64,000 nt of DNA, taken from assembly GCA_965247435.1 (NCBI GenBank), contig OZ252019.1, positions 992,001-1,056,000 of the forward strand. The letters run 5' to 3'. The number at the start of each line of letters is the position of its first letter. Positions within the stretch are counted from its first letter, which is position 1. The notes under the pieces were generated by a model. That model was not told the origin of the DNA. It ran no database searches and saw only the letters and a program-made list of their open reading frames with translations. Below are positions 62,095-64,000 of the stretch, in pieces. The position numbers and the translations under genes were made by a program. Source of the stretch: Ilyomonas sp965247435 (GTDB lineage Bacteria; Bacteroidota; Bacteroidia; Chitinophagales; Chitinophagaceae).

Positions 62095-64000
62095 ATGATA
62101 GCAGACACTTTTATAAGAAGACCGGTAACGGCAATTGTGATCTCATTAGTGATATTACTGGTGGGCATACTGGCCATTCTTAACCTGGCCATCAGCCAGT
62201 ACCCGGAGATTACCCCTCCTACCGTACAGGTAGCCAGCACCTTTACCGGCGCCGATGCGCAAACGGTAGAGCAAACAGTCACTACACCCATCGAAACGCA
62301 GATTAATGGTACGCCCGGCATGGATTATATCTCCAGCACCAGCACCAACGATGGCCGGTCGAATATTACAGTCTCGCTGAAGGTGGGTACCAACCCCGAT
62401 ATAGCAGCATTGGATATTCAGAACCGTGTAAGTATTGCTTCGCCGCAAATACCATCAGATGTTACCCGCCTCGGCGTTACCACGCGCAAGCGCAATCCCA
62501 GCATCCTGATGCTGGTGGCCATGTACTCGCCCAATGGTACGCATGGCGTTTCTTTTGTTGATAATTACACCAATATTTATGTACGCGATGCGCTGTTGCG
62601 GGTAAATGGCGTCGGGGATATTTTTACGCGTGCAGACGATTTTAGTATGCGCGTATGGCTAAGCCCCGATAAGCTGGCCAGGATGAACATTACGGCAAGC
62701 GAAGTAGTAACGGCATTACAGGAACAGAATGTACAGATAGCAGCGGGTTCGGTGGGCGCCGCGCCGCAGCCGGGCAGCCAGGCATTTGAATATACCGTAC
62801 TTACCAACAGCCGGCTGAGCACCGAAGACCAGTTTAAGAATGTAATTATCCGTACGAGGCCCGAGGACGGCTCTGTGGTATATTTAAAAGATGTAGCACG
62901 TGTAGCGTTGGGCAAATTCAGTTATAGCAGCAATTCATTTGTAGATGGTAAAAGAGCTTCTTACCTGCTGGTGTACCAAGCGCCGGGCAGTAATGCCATA
63001 GATGTAGCCAACGGGGTGTATGCGCAGATGGACCAGATGAAAAAGTCTTTTCCTAAAGATGTGGATTATGTAGTGCCGTTTGAATCGGTAACCGTGGTTA
63101 AAGTATCCATCAGCGAAGTGATTACCACCCTGCTTGAAGCACTGGGATTGGTAACGCTTGTAGTGTTTATCTTTTTGCAAAGCTGGCGCGCTACCCTGAT
63201 ACCTATTCTAGCTATACCGGTTTCTATCATTGGCACTTTTATCTTTTTTATACCACTTGGCTTTACTATCAATACGCTCACCATGTTTGGCTTTGTGCTG
63301 GCTATCGGTATCGTGGTAGATGATGCCATTGTGGTAGTGGAAGCAGTACAGCATTATATGGATACAGAAGGCATTTCGGCCAAAGAAGCTACCCATAAAG
63401 CCATGAAAGATATTTCCGGGCCGGTGGTAGCCATCGCACTTATACTGGCGGCTGTGTTTGTACCGGTTGGTTTTATACCCGGTATTGTAGGCCGGTTGTA
63501 TCAGCAGTTTGCCATTACCATAGCTATCTCCGTCTTAATTTCCGCCTTCATTGCCTTATCCCTTACACCAGCCTTGTGCTCGCTCATGCTCCGGCCCTCT
63601 CACATGGATGAAAGTGCAAAAGGGCTGAATAAAGTGTTTTATAAATTCAACAAATGGTTTGGCCGCGTTACGGATAAATATACCAGTGGTGTAAAAAAAG
63701 TTATTAAAGGCGCACGCTATGCCGTTATTCTTTTGCTATGCATTTTCGCAGGTACTTTCTTTTTGTTTCAAACTAAGTCAACCGGCTTTATACCCAGCGA
63801 GGATGAAGGCCGGCTGATTATGACTTTCGAGCTGCCTGAAGCTTCTTCCACTACGCGCAGCCTGCAGGTAATGGATAGCATGATGCATATTTTAAAACAG
63901 ACCAAAGGCATCAAACATTTTGCTGCGCTTGGCGGTTACAATGGCATTACGGGCGCAGCTAAAAGCAACAGTGGTACCGTATTCTGCCAGTTGCAGCCCT
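62095..64000 (+). CDS. RND efflux permease, AcrB type (3' end outside window)
   Basis: Proton-driven hydrophobe/amphiphile efflux transporter; 635 residues are visible of an expected length near 1,050. It starts at ATG 62095 (MIADTFIRRPVTAIVISLVI). Landmarks are SQYPEITPPTVQVASTFTGA, VTTPIETQINGTPGMDYISS, and the proton-relay pair D409-D410 in AIGIVVDDAIVVVEAV, equivalent to D407/D408 of AcrB. ISAFIALSLTPALCSLMLRP follows, and GFIPSEDEGRLIMTFELPEA opens the second half. It forms a pump with the TolC-like protein and adaptor upstream; drugs or envelope metabolites are the likely cargo. Confidence 0.95.
   Translation, partial: MIADTFIRRPVTAIVISLVILLVGILAILNLAISQYPEITPPTVQVASTFTGADAQTVEQTVTTPIETQINGTPGMDYISSTSTNDGRSNITVSLKVGTNPDIAALDIQNRVSIASPQIPSDVTRLGVTTRKRNPSILMLVAMYSPNGTHGVSFVDNYTNIYVRDALLRVNGVGDIFTRADDFSMRVWLSPDKLARMNITASEVVTALQEQNVQIAAGSVGAAPQPGSQAFEYTVLTNSRLSTEDQFKNVIIRTRPEDGSVVYLKDVARVALGKFSYSSNSFVDGKRASYLLVYQAPGSNAIDVANGVYAQMDQMKKSFPKDVDYVVPFESVTVVKVSISEVITTLLEALGLVTLVVFIFLQSWRATLIPILAIPVSIIGTFIFFIPLGFTINTLTMFGFVLAIGIVVDDAIVVVEAVQHYMDTEGISAKEATHKAMKDISGPVVAIALILAAVFVPVGFIPGIVGRLYQQFAITIAISVLISAFIALSLTPALCSLMLRPSHMDESAKGLNKVFYKFNKWFGRVTDKYTSGVKKVIKGARYAVILLLCIFAGTFFLFQTKSTGFIPSEDEGRLIMTFELPEASSTTRSLQVMDSMMHILKQTKGIKHFAALGGYNGITGAAKSNSGTVFCQLQP

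Overview
The window is chromosomal DNA of a Bacteroidota bacterium, most likely of the Chitinophagaceae/Chitinophagales group. This is inferred from the dcw cluster order, a T9SS-type C-terminal sorting domain, many starts preceded by the Bacteroidota -7 element TAnnTTTG instead of a Shine-Dalgarno sequence, frequent TTG/GTG starts, a DUF4836 lipoprotein and a Bacteroidota-type FtsZ tail. No rRNA, tRNA or CRISPR array was seen.

Layout. 1-17.6 kb holds housekeeping and accessory genes: ruvC (runs off the left edge), an UPF0104-like membrane protein plus DUF3108 protein, a succinate-semialdehyde-type dehydrogenase, two SRPBCC proteins, a DUF1028 protein, a small outer-membrane protein, a luciferase-like oxidoreductase, a clan GH-A glycosidase, sppA, folK, an EEP-family nuclease/phosphatase, a deoxynucleoside kinase, an MFS transporter and a DUF4836 lipoprotein. 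17.6-22.9 kb is an ethanolamine module (eutB-eutC and the permease eat) whose eutC 3' end has been entered by a 1.28-kb IS256-like insertion sequence with a zinc-ribbon transposase. 23.1-28.7 kb has an ABC transporter pair, a NifU-type Fe-S scaffold, an M16 peptidase and queA.

28.9-46.3 kb is a long division and cell-wall (dcw) cluster, all on +: mraZ-rsmH-ftsL-ftsI-murE-mraY-murD-ftsW-murG-murC-ftsQ-ftsA-ftsZ, lacking murF and ddl. Upstream of mraZ are MraZ-type boxes at exact 10-bp spacing, suggesting autoregulation. 46.5-53.6 kb holds a T9SS cargo protein, a beta-propeller protein, a Tat-type sugar isomerase-like protein, an RsmI-like methyltransferase and an M28 peptidase, separated by large gaps. 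53.9-59.2 kb is an envelope-biogenesis group (uppS, bamA, two ompH/skp genes). 59.3 kb to the right edge is a tripartite RND efflux operon (TolC-like, adaptor, permease); the permease runs off the right end.

The most notable observations are the IS insertion that rewrote the last codons of eutC, with the ancestral stop still recoverable; a frame disjunction at an A7 run in an otherwise intact transposase, just downstream of a terminator-like perfect palindrome; the MraZ-box array; and a membrane-protein gene whose coding frame extends upstream of any usable start codon. No wholly new multi-gene system could be demonstrated.
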